Of a stretch of 64,000 bases of DNA, positions 8,987 to 18,030 are shown one piece after another (within the stretch, counting starts at the first letter, position 1; each line of letters opens with the position of its first letter). The position numbers and the translations under genes were made by a program. The notes beneath the pieces are model-generated. The model saw only the letters and a program-made list of their open reading frames with translations. It did no database searches and was not told the DNA's origin. The stretch spans positions 310,001 to 374,000 of the forward strand of contig CP017966.2 of NCBI GenBank assembly GCA_002813105.2, written 5' to 3'. This stretch comes from Methanosarcinales archaeon Met12. Its GTDB lineage: Archaea > Halobacteriota > UBA148 > JAJOKI01.

Positions 8987-10741
8987 CTAGATAACCTCCT
9001 TCTTGGCATGCTCGATCGCCTTGCGAATGAACTCCTCATCCAGCCTGCCGACAGGTGAAGAAATTTCGAGAATTCGTTTAGGTATACGCAGGTCATCCAG
9101 AGAAAAACCTTCTCGGGTCTTGAACCTATATTTCTCTCTGTGTATTTCCTTCCCAATCCTGTTCAAGTCCGCAGGGGAAATGTCAAAACCCGCTAAATGG
9201 AGTGCCTTTGAAACGACTTCCTGCGAGTATATGCTTCTGGCAAAAAAGCACACCACAATACTCGACAGAATCTGGCGCCAATGCTCTTCGGTCAACAGGG
9301 ATTGGACAAGTTCCTCTGGAGTGAGTTGCTTTTTAACAAGGGTCGTCTGATCAATGCTATAACCAGCATTGTCCAAGTGACTGTGCCTTGCGCCAATCAA
9401 AGCCCCGATATGCGACCCTGGTCCAGTATGATATCCAGGCATTTCGTTCCTGCCAAAACTCAGGGCAAAATCCTCTCCCCCATATATGGAGGCGGCTTGT
9501 TCTACTCCCTGTGCAAGCGCCCTGTAAAAGTCGTTCGGTTGCTCGATGATTAACTGGAGTGCGCCAATGTAGGCACTATAATCGCCCCAGCGAAATCTGA
9601 TGCCCATCGTCTCATCCTCTGAGATGATGCCGCGTTCTTGTGCTTCTGTAGCCCATGCCAATATCACTCCAGTACTTATTGCATCCATGCCCAACTTTTC
9701 CACCCTGTCCATCAATTTCAAGTAACCCTTGGCATCAGATATGCCCAACATGGAGCCTAACGCATAGATGGGTTCATAGTCGTAAGAAATCATGGAGGTC
9801 TTATAGAAATATAGCTTATCCTCATAAGGCTCCCTGAGCGCAGCAATATGTATGCATCCCACAGGACAGTGAGAACAGGCAAGCCGCCGACCCAAATATT
9901 CTTCGGCAAATGTTTCACCAGAAATCTCAGATGCCCCTTCGAATCTTGCCTCCTTGAGGTTTCTCGTTGGGAGCGCACCGAGCTCATTTAAGGGTAGAAC
10001 GTTCTCTGCCGTGCCGAGGTTATGGTATTTTTTCATCGCAGGAGAGTCTGTAGCCGCCTTGTAAATCTCGTCATATAATTTCCGATATTGCTTCATGTCG
10101 AATACGGGGAGCGAGCGTTTGCCCGAGACCACGACGGCCTTAAGCATCTTGCTACCGAAAACTGCCCCCAGACCAAGCCTGCCGAAATGCCTGTAGGTCT
10201 CCGTAGTTACGCATGCATACGAGACGAGTTTCTCGCCGGCTCTGCCGATTCGCATAATCGTTCTCAATCCTGCTCCCGACTCAGCCTCTCTGATGACCCT
10301 GCCCACCGTGAAGTTGCTGGCCATTCCCCACAAAGTAGATGCGTCCCTGAAATAAACTCGATTACCATGGATGGCGAGGTAAACCGGGACATCGCTGGCG
10401 CCGTTTATTACAATTGCACCATATCCTGCCATGCGGATGGCGATGGCGCTTCGTCCGCCACAGTGACTCTCACCCAGATTGCCTGTGTGGGGCGATTTAA
10501 ACATGGCGACCGTTTTCGAGGCAACAGGGAACAGAGCTGTCAGGGGACCTATGACAAATATGATCGGATTTTCAGCGCCGAGTGGGTCCGCTCCTTCGGG
10601 GCATTCCTCGTGAAGAAGCTGAGTGGCAACACCAGTACCGCCTATATACTTCTCAAAAAGGTCTTCCCTTTTTTTAACCCAGAAACGCTTCTTTGAAAGG
10701 TCGACGTAAAGAACATTTGCGAGAGTGTCATCTTTAAGCAT
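8987..10741 (-). CDS. Aldehyde ferredoxin oxidoreductase family (tungsten/molybdopterin)
   Basis: A ~584-residue AOR-family enzyme: N-terminal domain to residue ~210 with GAENPIIFVIGPLTALFPVASK, then the 4Fe-4S ligands CSHCPVGC (about residues 295-302) and a further Cys in the C-terminal third (VVCFFARSIYS). The family oxidises aldehydes to acids or reduces acids using a bis-pyranopterin tungsten cofactor and ferredoxin, in the cytoplasm. The ATG at 10741 has AAGGAGGAG upstream; a TTG two codons earlier is less likely. It overlaps the ferredoxin gene by 8 bp, so that protein is the probable electron partner. The aldehyde substrate cannot be read from sequence. Confidence 0.9.
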   Translation of the reverse strand: MLKDDTLANVLYVDLSKKRFWVKKREDLFEKYIGGTGVATQLLHEECPEGADPLGAENPIIFVIGPLTALFPVASKTVAMFKSPHTGNLGESHCGGRSAIAIRMAGYGAIVINGASDVPVYLAIHGNRVYFRDASTLWGMASNFTVGRVIREAESGAGLRTIMRIGRAGEKLVSYACVTTETYRHFGRLGLGAVFGSKMLKAVVVSGKRSLPVFDMKQYRKLYDEIYKAATDSPAMKKYHNLGTAENVLPLNELGALPTRNLKEARFEGASEISGETFAEEYLGRRLACSHCPVGCIHIAALREPYEDKLYFYKTSMISYDYEPIYALGSMLGISDAKGYLKLMDRVEKLGMDAISTGVILAWATEAQERGIISEDETMGIRFRWGDYSAYIGALQLIIEQPNDFYRALAQGVEQAASIYGGEDFALSFGRNEMPGYHTGPGSHIGALIGARHSHLDNAGYSIDQTTLVKKQLTPEELVQSLLTEEHWRQILSSIVVCFFARSIYSQEVVSKALHLAGFDISPADLNRIGKEIHREKYRFKTREGFSLDDLRIPKRILEISSPVGRLDEEFIRKAIEHAKKEVI

Positions 10742-11147
10742 CTCCAATCTCCTCCTTTTCTAATTCCAACACCCCATATGGGCAGAATCTGGCACAATAA
10801 CCACAGTATATACAAATCATCGGTTTGTTTATCTCATCGTCCCAAAAAATCGCACCTATGATACAGGCATCACGGCAATGGCCACACCCTATACATTTGT
10901 CGATGTCAAAATGCACGCCTCCGTCCGTATCTCTGGGTTTAAGGGCGCCCGTGGGGCACACTTTCTCACAGGGCGGGTCGTCACAGGCTCTGCAAACTAC
11001 CACGACAAATCCGCGCTCCATGCCACCGGCGGACCTCACGCCTATACAAGATCTGGCCAGCCCTGTTTCATCCTGTCGCCTCGTACATGCGAACATACAA
11101 CTCTGACAACCAACGCATCTTTCTGTGTCAACTACTGCTAATCTCAT
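10734..11147 (-). CDS. 4Fe-4S ferredoxin-type electron transfer subunit of AOR
   Basis: A ~137-residue polyferredoxin of the HycB/DMSO-reductase-B type. Cysteine motifs in order: CVGCQSCMFAC, CRACDDPPCEKVC, CIGCGHCRDAC, CIYCGYCARFC, so four 4Fe-4S clusters are expected. It is the first gene of the AOR-larB-purK-purE run and overlaps AOR. The likely start is ATG 11147 (MRLAVVDTERC), preceded by AAGGAAG; an upstream ATG at 11198 would add 17 unconserved residues. Confidence 0.88.
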   Translation of the reverse strand: MRLAVVDTERCVGCQSCMFACTRRQDETGLARSCIGVRSAGGMERGFVVVVCRACDDPPCEKVCPTGALKPRDTDGGVHFDIDKCIGCGHCRDACIIGAIFWDDEINKPMICIYCGYCARFCPYGVLELEKEEIGDA

Positions 11148-11329
11148 GGTTTGTTCTTCCTTTTTTACTTTTGAATCTGCCCAAGCTCTAAAATCCATAT
11201 TTTTACATATCAGTTCTAGTTGTTTAAATTCGACCCTTGTTCATATCTGGATAGACTGTTTATAAAATTTATGTCTCGAAGCCCACCTAAAATAAAACAA
11301 TTTATAAACTTGAGAAACAACATGAGATT

Positions 11330-12016
11330 ATGAACATTGAAGAAACAAAAAAAATTGCAGATAAAGCTGAAGGTTGGCTTACTGATGAAGAAGGAAAAAC
11401 GTTATACAATCTTGCAAAAAGCTGCAAAGGAAAAGGAGTAATTGTTGAAATTGGTTCTTGGAAAGGAAAATCTACTATCTGTCTTGGTAATGGCTCCAAA
11501 GAAGGAGACAAAATTAAAATTTTTGCCATCGATCCACACACGGGCTCCTCTGAACAACAAAAAATGTTTGGCAAGGTTGATACGTTTGAAGAATTTAAGA
11601 AGAATATTAAAAATGCAAAAGTAGGTGATATAATTCTCCCACTTGTTAAAACTTCTGAAGAAGCCGCAAATAATTTTGACAAACCAGTTGAATTTGGTTT
11701 TATTGATGGCGCTCATGAATATAATTTTGTTAAATTAGATTTTGATTTATGGTTTCCCAAAGTAATGAACGGCGGAGTTTTGGCTTTCCATGATTCTTGG
11801 CACTTTATTGGCTCGAATTTAGCAACAGCAATTCCTCTACTTTTTTCATCTAAAATTAAAAATCCGCGATTAGTTGATACCATCACATATTTTGAAAAAG
11901 TGGAGAAAAATTCTTCATTCGATCGTTTTAGAAATATTTGCTTTTTCATATATTGCACATTGTTTGGTATTAACGGAGCTTTAAGATTAAAATATCAAAG
12001 TGGTAAAGTTATTTGA
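11330..12016 (+). CDS. Class I SAM-dependent methyltransferase (cassette-like gene A)
   Basis: A 228-residue protein of the Methyltransf_24 type. Motif I is VIVEIGSWKGKSTICLG (residues ~37-53), then KIFAIDPHTGSSE with the motif II acid, and EFGFIDGAHEYNFVKLDFDLWFPKVMNGGVLAFHDSW containing the metal/substrate-region acids. Substrate is unknown; relatives modify sugars or small molecules. It is distinctly more AT-rich than its neighbours, stands alone between two housekeeping operons, and is followed about 100 bp later by an attC-like inverted repeat. An AT-rich TATA-like stretch (GTTTATAAAATTTATG) lies upstream. Probably acquired laterally. Confidence 0.8.
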   Translation: MNIEETKKIADKAEGWLTDEEGKTLYNLAKSCKGKGVIVEIGSWKGKSTICLGNGSKEGDKIKIFAIDPHTGSSEQQKMFGKVDTFEEFKKNIKNAKVGDIILPLVKTSEEAANNFDKPVEFGFIDGAHEYNFVKLDFDLWFPKVMNGGVLAFHDSWHFIGSNLATAIPLLFSSKIKNPRLVDTITYFEKVEKNSSFDRFRNICFFIYCTLFGINGALRLKYQSGKVI

Positions 12017-12115
12017 ATTATTGGAAAAAAATTGTTAAAGGATTACACTAAAATTGTTGGCGGGCTTCGGGCAACTCTGCGGCACTTCGTGCCTTGCCTC
12101 GCTGTCGCTCGGGTC

Positions 12116-12210
12116 ACTTAACAGCGGACATACGGCTCGCTTCGTTCACCCAAAAAATTCCATATGAATTTTTGTTCGCAAAAACTTCGTATATGCTGAA
12201 AACGTTATAC
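12116..12210 (+). other. attC-like recombination site A (imperfect inverted repeat)
   Basis: Begins with ACTTAACAGCGGACATACG and ends with CGTATATGCTGAAAACGTTATAC (split here: CGTATATGCTG then AAAACGTTATAC). The terminal segments CAGC..ATACG and CGTAT..GCTG pair imperfectly around a second inverted pair, as attC sites do. The left end fits the RYYYAAC core; the right end GTTATAC departs from GTTRRRY at one base. Related sites lie at 20960 and 29035. No integrase gene is in the window. Shared segments are the TAACAG start, a CGGCT-CACT/CGTTC stretch, CCAAAA/T and GAACTTC-like text. Confidence 0.55.
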
Positions 12211-12278
12211 CCAATCACTTCACCACTATTGCGCCAAGCAGAAAGATATATTTCTCGATACGATAGTCTTAACATCAA

Positions 12279-13172
12279 ATGAACCTGACGACCAACCTAA
12301 CGGGCTTAGAACTGAAAAACCCAACCATATTAGCCGCTGGAATTCTGGGAACAACCGCTGCCTCACTAAAAAGAGTGATGCAAGGCGGCGCAGGCGCAGT
12401 CGTGACCAAATCCATCGGCTCAGCGCCGAGAACAGGGCATCCTGGACCGGTCGTGACCGAACGAGAATACAGCATTTTAAATGCTATGGGGTTGCCCAAT
12501 CCGTCTTATCGCGAGTTCGTCAGCGAGTTGGCGCTTGCAAAAGGAGACGTGCCTGTCATCGTTAGTATATTCGGTGCAAATGCCTCTGAATTTCAGGAGG
12601 TTGCCCGTGGATTAAATGATGCGGAACCCGATGGCTTTGAACTTAATGTTAGCTGCCCGCATGCCAATGGCTATGGTGCCTCAATTGCCTCTAATCCAGA
12701 TGCAATTCGAGAAACAACAGAGGCGGTGAAAGATGCCGTCGAGGTGCCTGTGTGGGTTAAACTTGCGCCACTCACAAACATAGTCGAAATGGGATTGGCT
12801 GCTCAAAAGGGGGGCGCAGATGCAGTGGTCGCTATCAACACGGTTCCGGCTATGGCGATAGATATAGAATCGGGATTCCCTCTCCTCGGCAATAAGGTCG
12901 GAGGAATATCAGGGCCTGCCATAAAGCCGATTGCTTTGAAATGTGTATATGAGCTGTATTCTGCATTGAACATCGATGTCATAGGGGTCGGCGGCATCAC
13001 AAATTGGAGAGATGCAATCGAGTTCATCATGGCTGGCGCCAAAGCCGTCCAAATCGGGTCGGCCGTCTACAACGACATAGGTGTGTTTAAAGATATTTCC
13101 GATGGGGTGGCGCGACATCTTAAAGAGAATCGACGCAGTTTGAAAAGTATCAGAGGAGTGGCACATAAATGA
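12279..13172 (+). CDS. pyrD: Dihydroorotate dehydrogenase, class 1B catalytic subunit
   Basis: A 297-residue TIM-barrel flavoprotein. The active-site loop NVSCPHANGYGASIASNPD has the catalytic cysteine of class 1B (NAD-linked) enzymes, and the C-terminal VGVGGITNWRDAIEFIMAGAKAVQIGSAV binds FMN phosphate. It oxidises dihydroorotate to orotate in pyrimidine synthesis. It overlaps pyrK by 4 bp, and the PyrD-PyrK heterotetramer is the expected form. Confidence 0.95.
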   Translation: MNLTTNLTGLELKNPTILAAGILGTTAASLKRVMQGGAGAVVTKSIGSAPRTGHPGPVVTEREYSILNAMGLPNPSYREFVSELALAKGDVPVIVSIFGANASEFQEVARGLNDAEPDGFELNVSCPHANGYGASIASNPDAIRETTEAVKDAVEVPVWVKLAPLTNIVEMGLAAQKGGADAVVAINTVPAMAIDIESGFPLLGNKVGGISGPAIKPIALKCVYELYSALNIDVIGVGGITNWRDAIEFIMAGAKAVQIGSAVYNDIGVFKDISDGVARHLKENRRSLKSIRGVAHK

Positions 13173-13939
13173 TGGCGACGAACGTCAGAATAACGGATAT
13201 CGTAGAGGAGACTCCGTCCACCAAGACGTTTTTTTTAGATGCGTCCTTGGACTATATCCCGGGGCAGTACGTAATGGTATGGATTCATGGAGTAGATGAG
13301 ATACCGATGAGCCTGTCGTATCCGAATGCCATCACCGTCCAAAAAGTAGGAGACGCCACTTCCGCTCTGTTTAAACTGAAGGCTGGCGATCGGATTGGGG
13401 TCAGAGGACCTCTTGGAAATGGGTTTGTACTCAAAGGCAAATCAATCCTGTTAGTTGGCGGCGGTGTTGGAACTGCACCGTTGGCGCCACTGGCAGAAAA
13501 GGCGAAAAATAAGAATATAAGTGTAAAGGCATTAATCGGTGCCAAAACAGATAGAGAATTGTTGTTCGTGGAACGATTTGAAAAAAGTGGAGATATATCC
13601 ATCGCTACAGATGATGGATCCAGAGGATATAAGGGAACCATCATCGAAGTTGTGAGCAAACTTGACCTCCAAGAATTCGAAGGGATATATTCCTGCGGAC
13701 CTGAAAGGATGATGTCCCAGGTGTTGAATATTGCAAAAAATACAGGCATGACGAGGATGGCGCAGTTCAGCCTCCATCGCTATATCAAGTGTGGGATTGG
13801 TGTCTGCGGGTCGTGCTGCATCGACCCGTCTGGACTGAGGGTCTGCAGAGATGGCCCCGTGTTTAACGGAGAACAGCTGATGGATTCGGAATTTGGCAAA
13901 TATATGAGGGATGGAAGCGGACGGAGGATACTGATTTGA
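13169..13939 (+). CDS. pyrK: Dihydroorotate dehydrogenase electron-transfer subunit
   Basis: A 256-residue FAD/2Fe-2S protein: beta-barrel FAD domain (PGQYVMVWIHGVDEIPMSLSY), NAD-binding domain (LLVGGGVGTAPLAPLAEKA), and the C-terminal cluster CGIGVCGSCCIDPSGLRVC with the four cysteine ligands. It passes electrons from PyrD to NAD+ or another acceptor. Its end overlaps the valS start. Confidence 0.93.
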   Translation: MMATNVRITDIVEETPSTKTFFLDASLDYIPGQYVMVWIHGVDEIPMSLSYPNAITVQKVGDATSALFKLKAGDRIGVRGPLGNGFVLKGKSILLVGGGVGTAPLAPLAEKAKNKNISVKALIGAKTDRELLFVERFEKSGDISIATDDGSRGYKGTIIEVVSKLDLQEFEGIYSCGPERMMSQVLNIAKNTGMTRMAQFSLHRYIKCGIGVCGSCCIDPSGLRVCRDGPVFNGEQLMDSEFGKYMRDGSGRRILI

Positions 13940-16566
13940 TAGGACGTTTCAGCTTGCCAAAAGAATATGACCCAACTGTCATTGAACCCAAATGGCAAGA
14001 AAGATGGGAAGAATCGGAGCAGTACCGCTTTGACCCAGATGCAGATGGCCAGGTATATGTCCTCGATACTCCCCCTCCATTTACATCGGGCTCCCTCCAC
14101 ATAGGACATGTACTCAATCACACCTGGATAGATATTGTCGCCAGATATAAACGCATGCGGGGTTACAACGTTTTGCTCCCCCAGGGCTTTGACTGCCACG
14201 GTCTGCCCACTGAGCTGGCCGTCGAAGAGAGAGTTTCCAAGCGCGATATAGCAAAATTTCGTAGCGCATGTGTGGATTGGACCTCGCACTGCATCGACAG
14301 GATGAAGGAGCAGTTCAGAAAACTAGGATATTCTGCCGATTGGTCCCGAGAGTACCGAACCATGTCCCCCAAGTATATCACCAAAGTCCAATACTCTTTG
14401 CTCAAGTTCAACGAGTTAGGATTGGTTTACAGAAAACGCCACCCGATTCATTATTGTTGGAACTGCAGGACTGCACTTGCAAAAGCAGAACTCGGATATA
14501 AAGATGAAAAAGGCAATCTTACGCACATACAGTTGAAAGTCGATGGAGACCATTTGACGATCGCTACGACCAGACCAGAATTGATGTGCGCCTGCGTTGC
14601 AGTCATGGTGCATCCCGGTGACAAGAGGTACAACAAATACGTTGGAAAAACCGCATGGCTGCCCCTCTACGATAGAGATGTACCGGTCATCGCAGATGAG
14701 GATGTCGACCCCAAATTTGGTACTGGCGCAGTGTATGTCTGTACATATGGCGATGAACAGGATATGGCATGGCAGCAGAAATATTCACTGCCCATGGTCG
14801 TCGCAATTGATCAAAACGGGTTGATGAAAGAAGTTGCCGGCAGATACAGCGGCATGAGCATGTCTGAATGTCAGAAACACATTATAGCAGACCTAAAGGC
14901 GATGGGTGCCATCACAAGGCAAAATACAATAGAACACAGAGTATTGGTCCACTCGGAACGCTCCAGTTGCCAGAAACCTGTCGAACTGATTCCGACACCA
15001 CAGTGGTTCATCAGGGTCAAAGACCGGGCTGATGATGTTATTAAAGCCGCCAAGGAGATGGACTGGTATCCCCAGTATATGTTCCAGCGGCTCGTCGACT
15101 GGGCAGAGTCACTTGAATGGGACTGGGTAATCTCAAGACAGAGAGTGTTTGGAACGCCCATTCCGTTCTGGTACTGCGAGAAATGCGACAATGTGATTGC
15201 CCCGGTGGTTAATGACCTCCCTGTAAACCCGGCGATAGATAAAGCACCGGTTGATGCGTGCCCCTGCTGTGGCTCAAAAGACATAAAAGGCAGCATAGAT
15301 GTGTGCGACTGTTGGGTCGACAGTTCGATAACCCCCCTCATAGCCAGCGATTGGCTCGGTGACGAGTTTGATAAGCTCTATCCCACGTCGATCAGACCAC
15401 AAGGGTATGAAATCATTCGAACCTGGCTGTTCTACACGATATACCGCTGTCTCGTTTTGACTGGAAAACCACCGTTCGGGGATGTTTTGGTCAATGGGAT
15501 GGTGCAAGGAGAAGATGGCAAGAAGATGAGCAAAAGTATGGGCAACGTCATCGAGCCGGATGAAATTATCGCTGAGTTCGGCGTGGACCCGATCAGGCAA
15601 TGGGCTGCTACCGCCTCGCTGGGAGAGGATTATCCATTCGAGTGGAAGGAGGTCGTGTATGGGAAACGATTCCTGACGAAGATGTGGAACATCGTTCGGT
15701 TCAGCATTCCTCATTATTCTGCTACAACCCCAAAAAAACTGAGCATCATCGACCAGTGGATGCTTAGCAAGCTAAACAGATTGGTCCGGGAAGTCACAGC
15801 CGATTTAGATAAATATGAGTTCAAGACGCTCCAGAAGATCAGGGATTTTGCTTGGAGCGACCTGGCAGATAACTACATTGAGATGATAAAGCACCGACTA
15901 TACGGCGATGACCCGAATGCAAAAATAGCTGCGCAACATACGCTGAGGACTGTCATCAATACGATGGTGTTGATGTTGGCGCCGTTTATCCCCCATTTTG
16001 CCGAGGAGGTGCATCCTTACTGTTCCAACTCCAGGGGCAGCATCCACCTGTGTAAGTGGCCAGAGGCGGATGAGTCACTAATAGACCATGATGCCGAGGT
16101 GTGCGGTGATTTGATCAGGGATGTGACAGGTGCAATCAGGAGATATAAAGCCGAGCAGGGTATGCCACTCAACGCCGAACTGGAGAGAATCGAGATATAT
16201 GCCGGCAATGGACTTGAACAGGGCATCGACGACATCAAGGGAACGACCTGTGCAAAGAACGTCGACATCGTGAAGGGAGCTCCGGAATTCGATGAGAGAA
16301 TAGTCGACATCAAGCCCAACATGAGTGTCCTTGGACCGCTGTACAGGGGGAAGGTCGGCGCGATAATGGAAGCGCTGAAGAACGACCTCCCAAGAGTTGC
16401 AGAACAGGTCAAAGCCGGCACCATATCGATAGAAGTGGATGGCGAAACGATAGAACTGGACGCAGGGAGCATCGAGATAAAGAAGGAGTTCATCTCAAAA
16501 GGAAGGGCTGTCGATGTGCTCCAGGTTGGGGATGTGGTGATTGCGATTACAAAACCAAAATGTTAA
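13936..16566 (+). CDS. valS: Valyl-tRNA synthetase
   Basis: An 876-residue class I synthetase. HIGH motif in GSLHIGHVLNH (about residue 53), long editing domain with TIATTRPELMCACVAVMVHP, zinc-ribbon-like FWYCEKCDNVIAP and CPCCGSKDIKG, KMSKS in GKKMSKSMGN, then the anticodon-binding domain. Archaeal ValRS proteins start in the same way (SLPKEYDP). The start appears to be TTG overlapping the pyrK stop; no upstream ATG fits. Confidence 0.95.
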   Translation: MIGRFSLPKEYDPTVIEPKWQERWEESEQYRFDPDADGQVYVLDTPPPFTSGSLHIGHVLNHTWIDIVARYKRMRGYNVLLPQGFDCHGLPTELAVEERVSKRDIAKFRSACVDWTSHCIDRMKEQFRKLGYSADWSREYRTMSPKYITKVQYSLLKFNELGLVYRKRHPIHYCWNCRTALAKAELGYKDEKGNLTHIQLKVDGDHLTIATTRPELMCACVAVMVHPGDKRYNKYVGKTAWLPLYDRDVPVIADEDVDPKFGTGAVYVCTYGDEQDMAWQQKYSLPMVVAIDQNGLMKEVAGRYSGMSMSECQKHIIADLKAMGAITRQNTIEHRVLVHSERSSCQKPVELIPTPQWFIRVKDRADDVIKAAKEMDWYPQYMFQRLVDWAESLEWDWVISRQRVFGTPIPFWYCEKCDNVIAPVVNDLPVNPAIDKAPVDACPCCGSKDIKGSIDVCDCWVDSSITPLIASDWLGDEFDKLYPTSIRPQGYEIIRTWLFYTIYRCLVLTGKPPFGDVLVNGMVQGEDGKKMSKSMGNVIEPDEIIAEFGVDPIRQWAATASLGEDYPFEWKEVVYGKRFLTKMWNIVRFSIPHYSATTPKKLSIIDQWMLSKLNRLVREVTADLDKYEFKTLQKIRDFAWSDLADNYIEMIKHRLYGDDPNAKIAAQHTLRTVINTMVLMLAPFIPHFAEEVHPYCSNSRGSIHLCKWPEADESLIDHDAEVCGDLIRDVTGAIRRYKAEQGMPLNAELERIEIYAGNGLEQGIDDIKGTTCAKNVDIVKGAPEFDERIVDIKPNMSVLGPLYRGKVGAIMEALKNDLPRVAEQVKAGTISIEVDGETIELDAGSIEIKKEFISKGRAVDVLQVGDVVIAITKPKC

Positions 16567-16577
16567 TCTGCGATGAT

Positions 16578-17285
16578 TTATGGTCCCCTCATTCGCAGAT
16601 ATTTAAGAATCTTTCCGACCACCTCTTTCTCTATTTCGTCTATCCCCTTTTCTGCATCGACCTTTACAAAACGCTCTGGCTCCTCATCATATAGCTTGAG
16701 AAAGTTATCCTGCACTTTTTGCAGAAACTCGAGGTTCTCGAACTTAGATTTCGACATGTCGCAGTTTGGAAAACTGCGAGAGTTGTAATCCTTTCTGGAT
16801 TTCGACTGCATGCTCCTTTGATTGCACCGATTTAGTGCGATGTCCGGAGCGACAATAAATAAAAATGTCAAATTGGGAGTTATCGTCCAACCTTCGTGGA
16901 GCATTTTAATCCATTGCATGGGGTCGTCGAATCTGTTCACCTGCTGTGCAAATTTGGCAAGAGTAACACCCTGATATGCATATCTGCTATCAGAATAACG
17001 GTCGGATATTATGATTTTCCCTTCGTCCAAAGCCGGCTTAACGACCTTAGCAATGTGTTCTGCATGGTCTGCCATAAAAAGAAAGAATTCTGCCAATGGG
17101 TCGGCATCAAAGGATGTCGAACGCCTGACCACATTCCCTATCCAGGTATGAGTTGGCTCTGTGGTGAGCAAAACGTCATACTCGTCGTGCAAGCGTGCTA
17201 CGACCTTTTTCGCTATGGTACTCTTTCCAGACCCATCGATGCCCTCAAACGTGATGAGAACGCCCTTTTGCATGTGTCTTTTCAT
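16578..17285 (-). CDS. tmk: Thymidylate kinase
   Basis: A 235-residue P-loop kinase. Walker A FEGIDGSGKSTIAKK, the dTMP-binding DR(Y) loop IIISDRYSDSRYAYQG, and a basic lid region near NRCNQRSMQSKSRKDYNSR. It makes dTDP. It is ~25 residues longer than common Tmk, the excess lying in the lid region. It overlaps the upstream HisA-like gene by 4 bp. Confidence 0.9.
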   Translation of the reverse strand: MKRHMQKGVLITFEGIDGSGKSTIAKKVVARLHDEYDVLLTTEPTHTWIGNVVRRSTSFDADPLAEFFLFMADHAEHIAKVVKPALDEGKIIISDRYSDSRYAYQGVTLAKFAQQVNRFDDPMQWIKMLHEGWTITPNLTFLFIVAPDIALNRCNQRSMQSKSRKDYNSRSFPNCDMSKSKFENLEFLQKVQDNFLKLYDEEPERFVKVDAEKGIDEIEKEVVGKILKYLRMRGP

Positions 17286-17980
17286 TTAAGCTCTCTCCTT
17301 ATCGCATCCAGCGGTATGGAGTTGTTGTGAATCGCGGTTGCGACAATCGCTCCTTTAGCGCCCAGCTCCTTTAAGATTTCTAAATCTCTCAACGCACCGA
17401 CCCCTCCTCCTAGCAGGACAGGATGGTCGGAAAGTTCGATAATGTCCCTAAGGAGAGCCGTATCTGGACCTGAGCCCGTCCCGACCCGATCCATATCTAA
17501 AATGATGACCTCGTCAAAGTGTATATCGTTTAATTCACGAATCAGCGCAACTGGAGAGACCCTGAGTGCTGGGTCGGACGAAAGAACTTTGCCGTGTTTG
17601 ATGTCGATGCTCACGCAAGTCCTCTCTGGTGCCGCCTTGAGTATATCAAGAGAGGCCGTTTCAGTTCCAAGAACTACCTTATCTGCAATCTGAAGTCCCA
17701 AAGATATGTCGTCCATGGTTTTTACACCCAAATCGAGCATTGCACGAGAAACCGATGCGATTCGCACTGCGACATCGAGATTGTCGCCCTTGTTCATCAA
17801 TCGATTCAAATCCGCAACATAGACCTCCATGGGCCTCAATCGGTTTACGACTTCTACTGGATCTGATGAACGACATATATGGCTAACACTATCAATGGGC
17901 GCATATTTATGCCGCTCTCCTCTGACGGCGTGGACGACCTTGCCGTCGAGTATGTCAAGCGCCAAAATAATTCGAAACAT
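17282..17980 (-). CDS. HisA/HisF-like TIM-barrel protein
   Basis: A ~232-residue phosphate-binding TIM barrel related to HisA. FRIILALDILDGKVVHAVRGERHKY at the N-terminus, an acidic D in the second half (IILDMDRVGTGSGPD) and HPVLLGGGVGALRDLEIL near the C-terminus show the fold. Such proteins in methanogens and H4MPT-using methylotrophs are distinct from true HisA and occur near C1-cofactor genes. Here it sits divergently next to mfnB, which suggests a cofactor role (inference). Start chosen at ATG 17980; the longer frame begins with TTG. Confidence 0.78.
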   Translation of the reverse strand: MFRIILALDILDGKVVHAVRGERHKYAPIDSVSHICRSSDPVEVVNRLRPMEVYVADLNRLMNKGDNLDVAVRIASVSRAMLDLGVKTMDDISLGLQIADKVVLGTETASLDILKAAPERTCVSIDIKHGKVLSSDPALRVSPVALIRELNDIHFDEVIILDMDRVGTGSGPDTALLRDIIELSDHPVLLGGGVGALRDLEILKELGAKGAIVATAIHNNSIPLDAIRRELK

Positions 17981-18030
17981 CTTTAACGCTATAGTTAGGT
18001 ATTTTATGGCATAAAAGTATTTTAGTTCCA

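Noticed and set aside
8986-9156. Longer LarB start giving 310 residues
   Set aside because: The extra 57 residues overlap the aldehyde oxidoreductase coding end and are not conserved in style.
13285-16493. Long minus-strand frames inside pyrK and valS
   Set aside because: Shadow frames of strongly conserved plus-strand genes; no RBS or recognisable domains.
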